Shown here: positions 29,999 to 38,427 of the stretch, one piece after another
Layout: each line of letters opens with the position of its first letter
Position numbering within the stretch: the stretch's first letter is position 1
Assembly (NCBI GenBank): GCA_964355045.1
Contig: CAYHCM010000002.1
Coordinates: forward strand, 17,742-81,741
Direction of reading: 5' to 3'
DNA length: 64,000 nucleotides
Origin: JABWCE01 sp964355045
GTDB taxonomy: Bacteria; Bacteroidota; Bacteroidia; NS11-12g; UBA9320
Position numbers and translations under genes: made by a program
Notes under the pieces: generated by a model
What the model was told of the DNA's origin: nothing
Databases searched by the model: none
What the model saw: only the letters and a program-made list of their open reading frames with translations

Positions 29999-30388
29999 CT
30001 ATCTTGCTAATACAACGGTACCATTATACTTATATCCATTCAATTGTCGCTCTGCCACCTGATCATACAAATCCATTGTTATCTGAAAAACATAGGCATC
30101 CATTTGACAAATCTGTCCTTTATATGTGCCATCCCAACACTTAGTAATATCTTTTGATTCAAACAATAATTCACCCCATCTATTATAAATTTTCATTTCA
30201 AATTTTACTATTTGAGAACTATCTGATTTTTGAACACAGAATTTCTCAGGAAGGTGTGCATCAGGTGTAAAAACACTTGGAATATTTATTTTTATTGTGA
30301 TTGAATCGCTTGATGGCGATGGCTTAGCTATTGAAACGCTTATTGAAATAAAAAGTGTAAAAACAATAATAAATGAATATGATTTCAT
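29999..30388 (-). CDS. CHU_C-type mini-protein (stand-alone T9SS type B domain), copy 1
   Basis: A 129-residue protein with a signal peptide (ending near SVSIAK, residue 22) and then only a CHU_C/gliding-motility-type C-terminal domain: IPSVFTPDAHLPEKF, KIYNRWGELLFES, KCWDGTYKGQ, DAYVFQI and a final YNGTVVLAR. In other proteins this domain is the T9SS type B sorting signal at the end of a large cargo; here there is no cargo. A close paralogue lies just upstream (30468-30863). It may be a small surface protein or a signal that has become a protein in its own right. Confidence 0.8.
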   Translation of the reverse strand: MKSYSFIIVFTLFISISVSIAKPSPSSDSITIKINIPSVFTPDAHLPEKFCVQKSDSSQIVKFEMKIYNRWGELLFESKDITKCWDGTYKGQICQMDAYVFQITMDLYDQVAERQLNGYKYNGTVVLAR

Positions 30389-30467
30389 AATGTATCAGAT
30401 TAAAATTTTACAAGTTTACTTTGAAAAATTAGAACAAAGACAATAGCCTGTTTTTTTTGACCGCGTC

Positions 30468-30863
30468 TCATTTTAATCTAATTAAAGCTACCGCTCCATT
30501 ATAGCTTCGTTTTTTTACTTTTTCAGTAGCCAAGGCATTATAATATTCCAGATCAAGTATATAAAAATAGGTTCCTTCGGGAGCTTTACCATTTTTTGTT
30601 CTTCCATCCCAACATTTTAAAATATCAAATGAAGTAAAAACTAATTCCCCCCAGCGATTGTAAATTACCAATTTGAATTTTAAGATTTCTGAACTATCCA
30701 ATTTTTGAACACAAAAACGATCGGAAAATCCTTCATCTTCGGCGGTAAAAATGGTTGGAATGCTAATTTTCGGTACAATGGTATCGCTTGATGGTATTGA
30801 TTGAGCGATTAAATTATCAAAGCAAAATAGTGTTAAAATAAATAGAAGTATTATTGGTTTCAT
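30468..30863 (-). CDS. CHU_C-type mini-protein (stand-alone T9SS type B domain), copy 2
   Basis: A 131-residue paralogue of the next gene: signal peptide (to about residue 20, LIAQS), then IPTIFTAEDEGFSDRF, FCVQKLDSSE, VIYNRWGELVF, KCWDGRTKNGKAPEGTYFYIL and YNGAVALIRLK. Both copies share the unusual FCVQKxDSS segment, so they duplicated from one ancestor rather than losing cargo independently. The 79-bp gap between them and the shared strand suggest co-transcription. Function unknown. Confidence 0.8.
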   Translation of the reverse strand: MKPIILLFILTLFCFDNLIAQSIPSSDTIVPKISIPTIFTAEDEGFSDRFCVQKLDSSEILKFKLVIYNRWGELVFTSFDILKCWDGRTKNGKAPEGTYFYILDLEYYNALATEKVKKRSYNGAVALIRLK

Positions 30864-30884
30864 AGCATTTGTTTCAATTTACAA

Positions 30885-31286
30885 TTACAGATTAACGCCA
30901 TTACTTTGAACATATTTTCTGAAATTATCAAGATGGATAATGCAAAATGAATGGTCAATTTGTTTAAGTGTTTCAAAAGTGGCAGAATCTGTTATGCCTT
31001 CATACCGGGATGTTCTTGAATAATTAAAAAGGTTTTTATAATCGCGCCAAGCGGTTCGCGAAATTTTCATTTTCGAATTCAATCGGTCAGGGTTTACACT
31101 ATGTTCAATTTCAAAATGCGTTTCTCCGATTTCATAATTCTTTTTGGATGCCAACGCTTTTAAATAGTGAATGGCTATATAAAACAAAACGGTAATTTTC
31201 CAATCACAAAAATGCCCGGGGAATTCAGAGTTTATACAATCATGAAATTTTTGGTTATGATTTGCCTGATTTAAATACTGTTGCAT
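30885..31286 (-). CDS. HEPN-like small protein
   Basis: A 133-residue all-helical protein with the look of HEPN-type proteins: DWKITVLFYIAIHYLKAL (about 28-45), a His-containing middle (GETHFEIEHSVNPDR) and YKNLFNYSRTSRYEG (about 83-97). HEPN proteins are often RNases or partners of nucleotidyltransferases; the canonical R-x4-H active-site motif is not clearly present, so activity is uncertain. The gene starts 8 bp after the stop of 31295-31795, so the two form a tight cassette. Assignment rests on pattern recognition only. Confidence 0.5.
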   Translation of the reverse strand: MQQYLNQANHNQKFHDCINSEFPGHFCDWKITVLFYIAIHYLKALASKKNYEIGETHFEIEHSVNPDRLNSKMKISRTAWRDYKNLFNYSRTSRYEGITDSATFETLKQIDHSFCIIHLDNFRKYVQSNGVNL

Positions 31287-31294
31287 ATTTACTT

Positions 31295-31795
31295 TTAATC
31301 AAGCTTTATTGGCTCGTCAACTTTTATTTTATCAATAAGTTCATTGGGTACAAATTGAAAATAGACGGGATATTTAGTTGCTATATCTAACAAATCAAAT
31401 TTATCGAAGAAATCAAATATTTTGTTTCTGTTGTCAATATCGTCTTGTTTTAAAACGATGGAATAATGAAGGTCGTTCAGGTTTGTTTTGGTTCTATAGG
31501 CAATTTTAATAATCTCAGAATTGTGTTTTAAAAAGCCTTTAACCATGCGGTCAATAATCTCCCTAATTTGGCTGTCTATATTTGATGAAAGTTTGAAAAT
31601 ACTATTAATAGGAGCTTCCAAACTATCTTCAATTTTTTTTGAAAGGTCGGTTTTTTCACCAATCTTCAATAATTCATAACTTCTATCAACTTCTTCTTTA
31701 AACTCTTCTAAATTGGTTTGAAGCAAATATAGTATGGCCTGTAACTGCCCCACTTTGTGGTCAGCTCCGGTTTTTATAACTTTATTGCTTTTCAT
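31295..31795 (-). CDS. Uncharacterised partner of HEPN-like protein
   Basis: A 166-residue soluble protein, mostly helical (coiled-coil tendency at about 12-60 and 70-105). The C-terminal third (LHYSIVLKQDDIDNRNKIFDF, then YPVYFQFVPNELI) resembles the end of nucleotidyltransferase-like or sensing domains, but the GS-x-DxD catalytic motif of MNT antitoxins is not visible. It is the first gene of a two-gene unit with the HEPN-like protein. I do not recognise a family. Confidence 0.5.
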   Translation of the reverse strand: MKSNKVIKTGADHKVGQLQAILYLLQTNLEEFKEEVDRSYELLKIGEKTDLSKKIEDSLEAPINSIFKLSSNIDSQIREIIDRMVKGFLKHNSEIIKIAYRTKTNLNDLHYSIVLKQDDIDNRNKIFDFFDKFDLLDIATKYPVYFQFVPNELIDKIKVDEPIKLD

Positions 31796-31853
31796 AAATT
31801 AGATACAAATTTATACAGAATATTTAAAAAATTATACCTACCCAAAATTATCG

Positions 31854-32951
31854 CTACAAATTTTTAACCTTAAACTCAATCTTCGTAATCCTCGTATTGC
31901 TTTTATCTACCGATTTAAATTCTATTTTGTATATGTGGTTATCCGCAGTTTTTAAAATATAAATATTCTTTTTATAAACTTCATATCGTTTATTAACGGT
32001 ATTTAAATAACGCCATTTATTCCCTATAAAGTCTATTGAGTTAGCATAAATATATATTTCAGCATCCCAAAATGTAATGTCATCGAATGCTTTTACAGTA
32101 TCGCTGGCTATTTGCCTTCCTGTTGTATTTAGCAAAATCATGTCGGTCCAGCTATAGGCAGTGTCCACTATTATTCCATCTTTTATTACCGGACTATACA
32201 GGCCGTATTGAGTAAAAGCTAAATCCCAATCAGCCGAAGGAGGTTCAATAATTACCTCTTTTGCCTTTGCTTCAAGCAACACATATATATTATTGTAATC
32301 GCCTTTTTTTTCAATTTTCAAGGTGTCGCCGTAAATATCATTCAACATTCCATATTTTATTCTATAATAATTATCGGTACACCCCAAAATTTCAATTTTT
32401 CGGTATCCAAATTCGTCCACACTATTTAAATAACCCAAATCAATAACATATGTGTAACCATACGATTTAGGGTTCGTAAATGAAAAATCGCCCCAGGCTC
32501 CCATTGCCGTTAAGGCTTTCCCGTCTTTCATAATATCCGATTGCCAGTTTGTAATATTTCGGGTTTTTATAGAATCTGAAAATTTACCGGTATATCTAGC
32601 TATTCGCATATTTTTGGCTGTGTTCAAATAAAAATAATATTTATCTTTTTGGGCACAAAGCCTTAAATCCCAATCGGTAATTTTATGGGACGAAATTATT
32701 TTTTTCTTGCTCAGGCTGTAATAATGGGTAGCCATGTTATCGGTATTAATTTCGATGGTTTGTAATTCCGGGTCGGGTATTACAGGCTGCGGTTTCACTG
32801 GCTCCACACAGGACGATAAGGGGAGAATAAAGAGAAAGGTAAACACGGGAAAAAGAGTAAACACGGAGACACGGAGCAAAAGGAGTTTCACAGAGATTTT
32901 ACCTTGATTCTCTAACCAATTTATTTTTAAATGCTTTTCTTTAATTTTCAT
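31854..32951 (-). CDS. HmuY-like heme-binding lipoprotein
   Basis: A 365-residue predicted lipoprotein: the lipobox is LPLSSC (Cys about 48). The mature part has two related halves containing WDLRLCAQ and ADWDLAFTQYGLYSPV, the second matching HmuY-type proteins, which take heme at the cell surface and pass it to a TonB-dependent receptor. Such a receptor gene lies 65 bp upstream on the same strand, as in hmuY-hmuR operons, but in reversed order. The N-terminal 45 residues are unusually long before the lipobox and are encoded by a dispersed GGAGACACGG-type repeat, so the annotated ATG at 32951 may not be original. Heme as ligand is inferred. Confidence 0.6.
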   Translation of the reverse strand: MKIKEKHLKINWLENQGKISVKLLLLRVSVFTLFPVFTFLFILPLSSCVEPVKPQPVIPDPELQTIEINTDNMATHYYSLSKKKIISSHKITDWDLRLCAQKDKYYFYLNTAKNMRIARYTGKFSDSIKTRNITNWQSDIMKDGKALTAMGAWGDFSFTNPKSYGYTYVIDLGYLNSVDEFGYRKIEILGCTDNYYRIKYGMLNDIYGDTLKIEKKGDYNNIYVLLEAKAKEVIIEPPSADWDLAFTQYGLYSPVIKDGIIVDTAYSWTDMILLNTTGRQIASDTVKAFDDITFWDAEIYIYANSIDFIGNKWRYLNTVNKRYEVYKKNIYILKTADNHIYKIEFKSVDKSNTRITKIEFKVKNL

Positions 32952-33016
32952 TTCTCCGTGTTTCTCTTTGTTCTCTGTATCTCCATGTTAATTTTCCGAA
33001 TTCATCAAGCCCAAAG

Positions 33017-35029
33017 TTAAATATTAATATTTAATTCAATAAAATAATTTCTACCATTCATTAAGGCATTTGTAAAAGGCTGCTGTTGTTGGCCCCCTGC
33101 CGAGTCGGTAGTAAGTAAAAAACTGTCACTATTTTTTACATTAAAAATATTTTTTATGCCACCTCTTAGCATAATGGTTTTTTTGCTAAATGATTTTTCC
33201 AACACGGCATCGGCCAGATTAAAACTATGATTAAAAAAAGTTTGAGGGCCGTTTACTGCATCCAATGCCATGTATCCCCTTTGCCCTGTATGTTTAATAA
33301 TCGCACAAAAACTAAGCCCTGAGTTAGGTATTTTAAACGTAAAGTTTGAGTAAACTTCGGTATAAAATAATTGCTTATCGAACAAATTGGCAAAGTGATT
33401 ATTACCTGCAAGAATTCCTCTGAAATTTAAATCCCAGTAGGTGCTTTGATAGGCAATATTTATGCGGGTGCCAATCGTTTTCTTCTCGCTCAGGTTTTTA
33501 TGAACGAGCCTCCCGGGGTCGTTTTTATCCGAAATTAATTCGATCCCATCTTTAAAAAAATAATTAAAAAAACCGGGTTCTACGGTTATGTTATCTTCTT
33601 TAACAAAAATTTTATCTTTTTTAAATAATAACGAATAATGGTATGTTACGGCACTTTCGTCGGTCAGGTTCAGGTTTCGTTTTATGCTATAGCCATTGGT
33701 AAGATAGGTGGCAAACATTTGGTCGAACGTGGGAGCTTTGGTGCTGCGGGCTACCATAAATTTAAAACTTACCACGGGCGTAAATTTAAAATTCATTTTA
33801 GCTTCATACAGCGGTTTGGTTTTATACTTTGAACTATATGGCAATCTAAATGCCCCGAACAACAACATGTTTTTTATACCCGAATACCGTAATATAAAAA
33901 ACAAACTGGTGGTTGAATTTGATTGGATAACATTATTCACTGTATGTTTATACCTATCCATGGTACTTGCAAAATCAAAGCCTGCATGATAATTGACCTG
34001 CTTGTTTTTATCGCCTTGCGAAATTACACATCGGCCATAAACCAAAGTGTAGCGTATGGTATCGTTCAAGGCCGTATCGTTCACGGCTTTTTGTTGGGCA
34101 GTAAAAACATCTTTAAGAAATAAGGTATTATATCGCCGATAATTCATCCATTGCAAATCGCCCTGAAGGTTATATTTTCGGGTCAATTTACCTTTGATTC
34201 CAATGTAGATTGAATTATTATTGGTTTTAGTTTGGCGGTCGTAAGCCCTTACCGTTTGTGGATATGGATATCCAAGCTGGGTTTTATTTTCATAAAGATT
34301 ATTGAACCCGATGGAAACATCCATGTATTGCAAAATTTTATGAGAAAAATAAATATGATTATTAACCCGGGTATAAGGCAGCCATTGCAATACGCGGCCC
34401 GAGTCATTGCCCTGCCTGCCTGCAAAGGCATCTACCGAGGATGAAAACCGAAAGAAGTTTTCGGTAGTTCGCCGGCCAAGATTTACATTGCTATAAAAAC
34501 TTCCCGGATTATAGCCTTGAAAACGCAAAGATGGTTTATACACTTTTTCCTGTGTAGTTTTTGAAATTAAATTGATAACACCCATAATAGCCGAACTGCC
34601 GTAAGCCACGCCCTGCGGATTTTCTATTATTTCTATTCGGCTGATATTATCAACCGGAATTTGTTGCAAATCCATTTCATCAAACTGAACTGAGCGAAAA
34701 GGCAAACCATCTAATAAAATCAAAATATTTCCCTTAGTACTTCCATGCCATTGAAATTGCCAGCCCTTAATGGCATCATAATTAAAAATACCCCCCGTTT
34801 CCAATATCAAAATATCTTTGAGATTATTGGCACCCCGCAATCGTATTTCGGCTTCGGTAATTATCCGGGTTACATCGGCGAGTTCACTTTGTTTCACTTT
34901 TTTAAATTGCCCGGTTTCCACCATGGTGTTTTCCTTGTTTTTGCTTTGGGCAAAAATCAGGCTTGGAAAAAGTATAAAAAAACAAAGGATTAAGCGGGTC
35001 AACAAATCAATAACGCATTTATCCTCCAA
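33017..35029 (-). CDS. TonB-dependent outer-membrane receptor
   Basis: About 660 residues: signal peptide (LILCFFILFPSLIFAQ), plug domain (about 50-155, IITEAEIRLRGANNLKDIL, ILLDGLPFR, ISRIEIIENPQGVAYGSSAIMGVINLI) and a 22-strand-type barrel to the C-terminus ending in YFIELNINI. It imports a scarce ligand across the outer membrane with energy from TonB-ExbBD. Followed by a HmuY-like lipoprotein gene, so heme is a fair guess. The open frame begins at TTG 35029; there is no in-frame ATG before the signal peptide, while a GGAGG (35022-35026) points to a start slightly downstream (TTG). The true start is uncertain. Confidence 0.88.
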   Translation of the reverse strand: MEDKCVIDLLTRLILCFFILFPSLIFAQSKNKENTMVETGQFKKVKQSELADVTRIITEAEIRLRGANNLKDILILETGGIFNYDAIKGWQFQWHGSTKGNILILLDGLPFRSVQFDEMDLQQIPVDNISRIEIIENPQGVAYGSSAIMGVINLISKTTQEKVYKPSLRFQGYNPGSFYSNVNLGRRTTENFFRFSSSVDAFAGRQGNDSGRVLQWLPYTRVNNHIYFSHKILQYMDVSIGFNNLYENKTQLGYPYPQTVRAYDRQTKTNNNSIYIGIKGKLTRKYNLQGDLQWMNYRRYNTLFLKDVFTAQQKAVNDTALNDTIRYTLVYGRCVISQGDKNKQVNYHAGFDFASTMDRYKHTVNNVIQSNSTTSLFFILRYSGIKNMLLFGAFRLPYSSKYKTKPLYEAKMNFKFTPVVSFKFMVARSTKAPTFDQMFATYLTNGYSIKRNLNLTDESAVTYHYSLLFKKDKIFVKEDNITVEPGFFNYFFKDGIELISDKNDPGRLVHKNLSEKKTIGTRINIAYQSTYWDLNFRGILAGNNHFANLFDKQLFYTEVYSNFTFKIPNSGLSFCAIIKHTGQRGYMALDAVNGPQTFFNHSFNLADAVLEKSFSKKTIMLRGGIKNIFNVKNSDSFLLTTDSAGGQQQQPFTNALMNGRNYFIELNINI

Positions 35030-35179
35030 TATTATTCATTTTCATTGGTAAATAAATTTTTTGGACGTTTCTTTTTACCTTGAAATTATTAAAATCCAAT
35101 ATAGTGAACAAAATATGGCAGAAGATGAACTTTAAAAAATTTAGATTAAACTTTTATCAAATGTTAGTGATTAAAATAA

Positions 35180-35608
35180 TCAAGGATTAAAAATCATTTT
35201 AAAATGCTGAATCCCTGCCTCTTCAAACTGGGGGCCTGTGCGTTGAAAACCGGCTTTAGCATAAAGAGGCATGGCTTCTATTTGGGCATGTAAATAAATC
35301 GTTTTGTTAAAAGGTTTCACATCATTCAATAATCGGTTTACCAATTTCAAGGCAATACCTTTTCGGCGGAATTCTGCCAATACTGCAAAACGTTCCAATT
35401 TTATTCCATTCTCGGTTTCCCTCCATCGGGCAGTTGCCACTGAAGTTTTATCAATAAAGGCCAGATAATGCTGACATATTTCTTCGTTTTCATATTCCAG
35501 TTCGGGAGGACATTCCTGTTCTATTACAAACACCTGTTGGCGTATGGCAAAGGCTTTTCTCATAAAAGAAGTATCGGAAAACGTAAATCGTATAATTTCG
35601 ATAGGCAT
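35180..35608 (-). CDS. GNAT family N-acetyltransferase
   Basis: A 142-residue single-domain GNAT. N-terminal strand-helix FRQQVF-like AFAIRQQVFVIEQECPPELE resembles ElaA-type acetyltransferases; acetyl-CoA loop motif FRRKGIALKLV (about 84-94); C-terminal LYAKAGFQRTGPQFEEAGIQH. The acyl acceptor is not known. It stands alone, divergent from the aldolase gene; ATG at 35608. Confidence 0.87.
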   Translation of the reverse strand: MPIEIIRFTFSDTSFMRKAFAIRQQVFVIEQECPPELEYENEEICQHYLAFIDKTSVATARWRETENGIKLERFAVLAEFRRKGIALKLVNRLLNDVKPFNKTIYLHAQIEAMPLYAKAGFQRTGPQFEEAGIQHFKMIFNP

Positions 35609-35680
35609 GGCTGCAAAAATATATCAATAAAACGAACACGGAAAAACAAAACGGTGTAAACATTCTAAATAAAATCTACA

Positions 35681-35711
35681 TTGGTATTTTTTTTAATTTA
35701 ATGTAAGTTTG
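35681..35711 (+). promoter_or_regulatory. Bacteroidota-type promoter for the aldolase gene
   Basis: TTG at 35681-35683 and TAAGTTTG at 35704-35711 match the -33/-7 consensus (TTG, TAnnTTTG) with about 19-20 bases between them. The transcript would start near 35717, about 75 bases before the ATG. Confidence 0.7.
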
Positions 35712-35742
35712 CCACCCTAATTAGCCTTTAATAAAAAAGGCA

Positions 35743-35790
35743 AAATTTCAAATTTCAAATTTCAAATTTCAAAAATCGTAAATCTAAAAT
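35743..35790 (+). repeat. Heptamer repeats in aldolase leader
   Basis: Four exact tandem copies of AAATTTC (35743-35770) followed by AAAAATCGTAAATCTAAAAT, the same A-rich motif that precedes the dehydrogenase and accD genes. Within the transcribed leader of fbaB-type aldolase. Confidence 0.65.
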
Positions 35791-35793
35791 AAA

Positions 35794-36852
35794 ATGGGCA
35801 TATCCAAAATAACCGAACTCTTAGGCTCCCATGCCGATTCACTTTTAAACCATACAAGCAAAACAATAAGTAAAGACAGGCTGCATTTACCAAACCCCGA
35901 TTATTATATGGATTCGTATGGTATGAGCAATCGCAATGCGCAGGTATTGCGCAGCCTTGGTCAAATCTACAATTCAGGCCGATTGGCCAAAACAGGTTAT
36001 GTATCAATATTACCGGTTGATCAGGGAATTGAACATAGTGCCGGTGCTTCGTTTGCACCCAATCCTGATTATTTCGATCCTGAGAATATTATTAAATTAG
36101 CCATCGAAGGGGGTTGTAATGCAGTAGCTTCCACCTTTGGAGTGCTTGCTTCATGTTCACGTCAGTATGCGCATAAAATTCCGTTCATAGTAAAAATTAA
36201 CCATAACGAATTTATATCATACCCCAACCGTTTCAACCAATTTATGTTTGGAAGTGTAGAAGAAGCCTGGAATTTAGGAGCGGTAGCCGTAGGTGCCACT
36301 ATTTACTTTGGTTCACCCGAAAGCGACCGGCAGATAATTGAAGTAGCTCAGGCGTTTGAACGAGCCCATGAACTTGGAATGGCTACCGTGCTTTGGTGTT
36401 ATTTACGAAATAATGCATTTAAAAAAGACGGCGTGGATTATCATGCAAGTGCTGATTTAACAGGCCAGGCCAACCATTTAGGTGTAACCATTCAGGCTGA
36501 TATTATTAAACAAAAACTTCCTGAAAATAATGGGGGCTATACCGCCATTAATTTTGGTAAAACCCATGCAAAGGTTTACAGTGAACTTACATCTGACAAT
36601 CCAATTGACCTTTGCCGTTATCAGGTGGCCAATTGTTATATGGGCAAAGTGGGTTTGATAAATTCAGGAGGCGAAAGCAAAGGAGCAACCGATTTGGCCG
36701 AAGCTGTAAGAACAGCAGTAATTAATAAAAGAGCCGGGGGCTGCGGTTTAATTTCCGGACGCAAATCATTCCAAAAACCATTGAAAGACGGTATTGAATT
36801 ATTAAATTCAATTCAGGATGTATATCTTTCAAAAGAAGTTACTATTGCATAA
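35794..36852 (+). CDS. fbaB: Class I fructose-bisphosphate aldolase (FbaB/DhnA type)
   Basis: A 352-residue aldolase of the DhnA/FbaB family, which splits fructose-1,6-bisphosphate into dihydroxyacetone phosphate and glyceraldehyde-3-phosphate through a lysine Schiff base, without metal. Signatures: ILPVDQGIEHSAG (about 71-83), PFIVKINHNEF (about 129-139), GAVAVGATIYFGS, and GLINSGGESKGATDLAEAV near the end, the phosphate-binding region. I do not assign the Schiff-base Lys with certainty. Glycolysis/gluconeogenesis, cytoplasmic. accD follows 68 bp downstream after a palindrome. Confidence 0.92.
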   Translation: MGISKITELLGSHADSLLNHTSKTISKDRLHLPNPDYYMDSYGMSNRNAQVLRSLGQIYNSGRLAKTGYVSILPVDQGIEHSAGASFAPNPDYFDPENIIKLAIEGGCNAVASTFGVLASCSRQYAHKIPFIVKINHNEFISYPNRFNQFMFGSVEEAWNLGAVAVGATIYFGSPESDRQIIEVAQAFERAHELGMATVLWCYLRNNAFKKDGVDYHASADLTGQANHLGVTIQADIIKQKLPENNGGYTAINFGKTHAKVYSELTSDNPIDLCRYQVANCYMGKVGLINSGGESKGATDLAEAVRTAVINKRAGGCGLISGRKSFQKPLKDGIELLNSIQDVYLSKEVTIA

Positions 36853-36857
36853 TATCC

Positions 36858-36885
36858 ATTGCCGTTGCTTTAAAGCAACGGCAAT
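36858..36885. repeat. Perfect 28-bp palindrome between aldolase and accD
   Basis: ATTGCCGTTGCTTT followed at once by AAAGCAACGGCAAT, with no loop. It begins 5 bp after the aldolase stop. It could act as a partial terminator, but no T-run follows; it may instead be an intergenic palindromic repeat. Confidence 0.6.
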
Positions 36886-36920
36886 AAATCTAAAATCATA
36901 AATCTAAAATCGCAAATCGA
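36886..36920 (+). repeat. 14-bp A-rich leader repeats before accD
   Basis: AAATCTAAAATCAT, AAATCTAAAATCGC and a partial AAATCGA run exactly up to the accD ATG with a 14-bp period. Confidence 0.65.
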
Positions 36921-37811
36921 ATGAGTTGGTTTCAACGGGTAAAAGAAGGTATAGTAACCAAAACCAAAGATAAAAAGGAAACCCCTGACGGCCTTTGGTA
37001 TCAATGCTCACGGTGCAAAAAACCAATACTTACCAAAGAGTTTGAAGAAAATTGCTGGGTATGTATGCACTGCGATTATCATGAAAAAATCGGCTCCGAA
37101 GAATATTTCTCTATTCTGTTTGACGAAAACAAGCATACAGAGCTTTTTAATAATATTATTTCAGCCGATCCATTAAATTTTACCGATTCAAAACCATATC
37201 CTGAACGGATAAAAGAAACCATGGCCAAAACCGATCTGAAAGATGCCGTGCGAGTTGCTACCGGAAAAATGAATGGCCGAAAATTAGTGGTGGCCTGTAT
37301 GGATTTTAGTTTTATTGGCGGCTCTATGGGCAGTGTGGTAGGAGAAAAAATATCGCGGGCTATTGACTACGGCCGCGAAAACAAAATACCGGTTTTGATA
37401 ATTTCAAAATCAGGCGGAGCACGGATGATGGAAGCCGCCTACTCACTTATGCAAATGGCTAAAACTTCAGCCAAATTAGCATTGCTTGCCAAAGACGGTA
37501 TTCCTTATATTTCATTATTGACTGACCCAACCACTGGTGGCGTTACAGCCTCTTATGCCATGTTGGGCGATTTAAATATTTCAGAACCTGAAGCTTTGAT
37601 TGGGTTTGCCGGCCCCAGAGTAATTAAAGAAACAATAGGGAAAGATTTACCCAAAGGATTCCAGCGGGCTGAATTTTTGGTAGAAAAAGGATTTTTGGAT
37701 TATATAATAAACCGCAAAGAGTTGAAGCAAAATCTTACAACCCTTTTTTCCATAATTTGGGATAAAAAAAGTAAGAAAAAAGAAACTGAAGAAATGCCTC
37801 ACGAGGATTAA
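36921..37811 (+). CDS. accD: Acetyl-CoA carboxylase carboxyltransferase subunit beta
   Basis: A 296-residue carboxyltransferase beta subunit that, with AccA, moves the carboxyl group from carboxybiotin to acetyl-CoA to give malonyl-CoA for fatty acid synthesis. The N-terminal zinc ribbon is complete: Cys29, Cys32, Cys48, Cys51 (CSRC...CWVCMHC). The crotonase-type domain contains FSFIGGSMGSVVGEKI, SGGARMMEA and DPTTGGVTASYAMLGD. Length is normal. accA is not in the window. Confidence 0.96.
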   Translation: MSWFQRVKEGIVTKTKDKKETPDGLWYQCSRCKKPILTKEFEENCWVCMHCDYHEKIGSEEYFSILFDENKHTELFNNIISADPLNFTDSKPYPERIKETMAKTDLKDAVRVATGKMNGRKLVVACMDFSFIGGSMGSVVGEKISRAIDYGRENKIPVLIISKSGGARMMEAAYSLMQMAKTSAKLALLAKDGIPYISLLTDPTTGGVTASYAMLGDLNISEPEALIGFAGPRVIKETIGKDLPKGFQRAEFLVEKGFLDYIINRKELKQNLTTLFSIIWDKKSKKKETEEMPHED

Positions 37812-37980
37812 ATTCTTGCCAATTTACAATAAAGGCATTCGATATGACAGATGATTAAAAAACAAATATAAATTACAAATCGAAGATTCGATGATACCTA
37901 TAATTAAAAATAAATATTAACTAATCATCATATCAATCCGAGTAAATAATTAATTTCGCAACCATAAATTTAATAAAAAA

Positions 37981-38358
37981 ATGAATTTTCCAGCCAACCT
38001 AAAATACACCGAAGACCACGAGTGGGTAAACATAGAAGGTGACATTGCTACCATTGGTATTACCGAATTTGCACAAGGCGAATTAGGCGATATTGTGTTT
38101 GTAGAAATAGAAACCGTAGGTCAAACCCTCAATGCCCATGAAATATTTGGAACCGTAGAGGCTGTAAAAACAGTATCGGATTTATTTTTACCATTGAGTG
38201 GTGAAATACTTGAAAAAAATGAGGCCTTGGATAACGACCCACAAAATGTAAACGAAGATCCATACGGAAAAGGGTGGATGATAAAGTTAAAAATGAGCAA
38301 TCCTTCGGAGGCTGATGCTCTTTTATCGGCGGAGGATTATGCTGCTATTGCAGGGTAA
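37981..38358 (+). CDS. gcvH: Glycine cleavage system H protein
   Basis: A 125-residue lipoyl carrier of the glycine cleavage system; it shuttles the aminomethyl group between the P, T and L proteins. The lipoylation site is Lys63 in GTVEAVKTVSD; the usual N-terminal KYTEDHEWV and the C-terminal GWMIKLKMS are present. No gcvP or gcvT in the window. Start ATG 37981 with an A-rich leader; a palindrome follows the stop. Confidence 0.96.
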   Translation: MNFPANLKYTEDHEWVNIEGDIATIGITEFAQGELGDIVFVEIETVGQTLNAHEIFGTVEAVKTVSDLFLPLSGEILEKNEALDNDPQNVNEDPYGKGWMIKLKMSNPSEADALLSAEDYAAIAG

Positions 38359-38371
38359 ATAATTTATTAAC

Positions 38372-38404
38372 AGATTTGACAACTTTTAAAAAGTTGTCAA
38401 ATCT
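38372..38404 (+). terminator. 16-bp perfect palindrome after gcvH
   Basis: AGATTTGACAACTTTT and its inverse complement are separated by one base, 14 bp after the gcvH stop. It is long enough to stop transcription, but a clean T-run is lacking; it may also be a member of an intergenic palindrome family. Confidence 0.5.
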
Positions 38405-38427
38405 AAATGGCTTTACGTTTTTTATTT

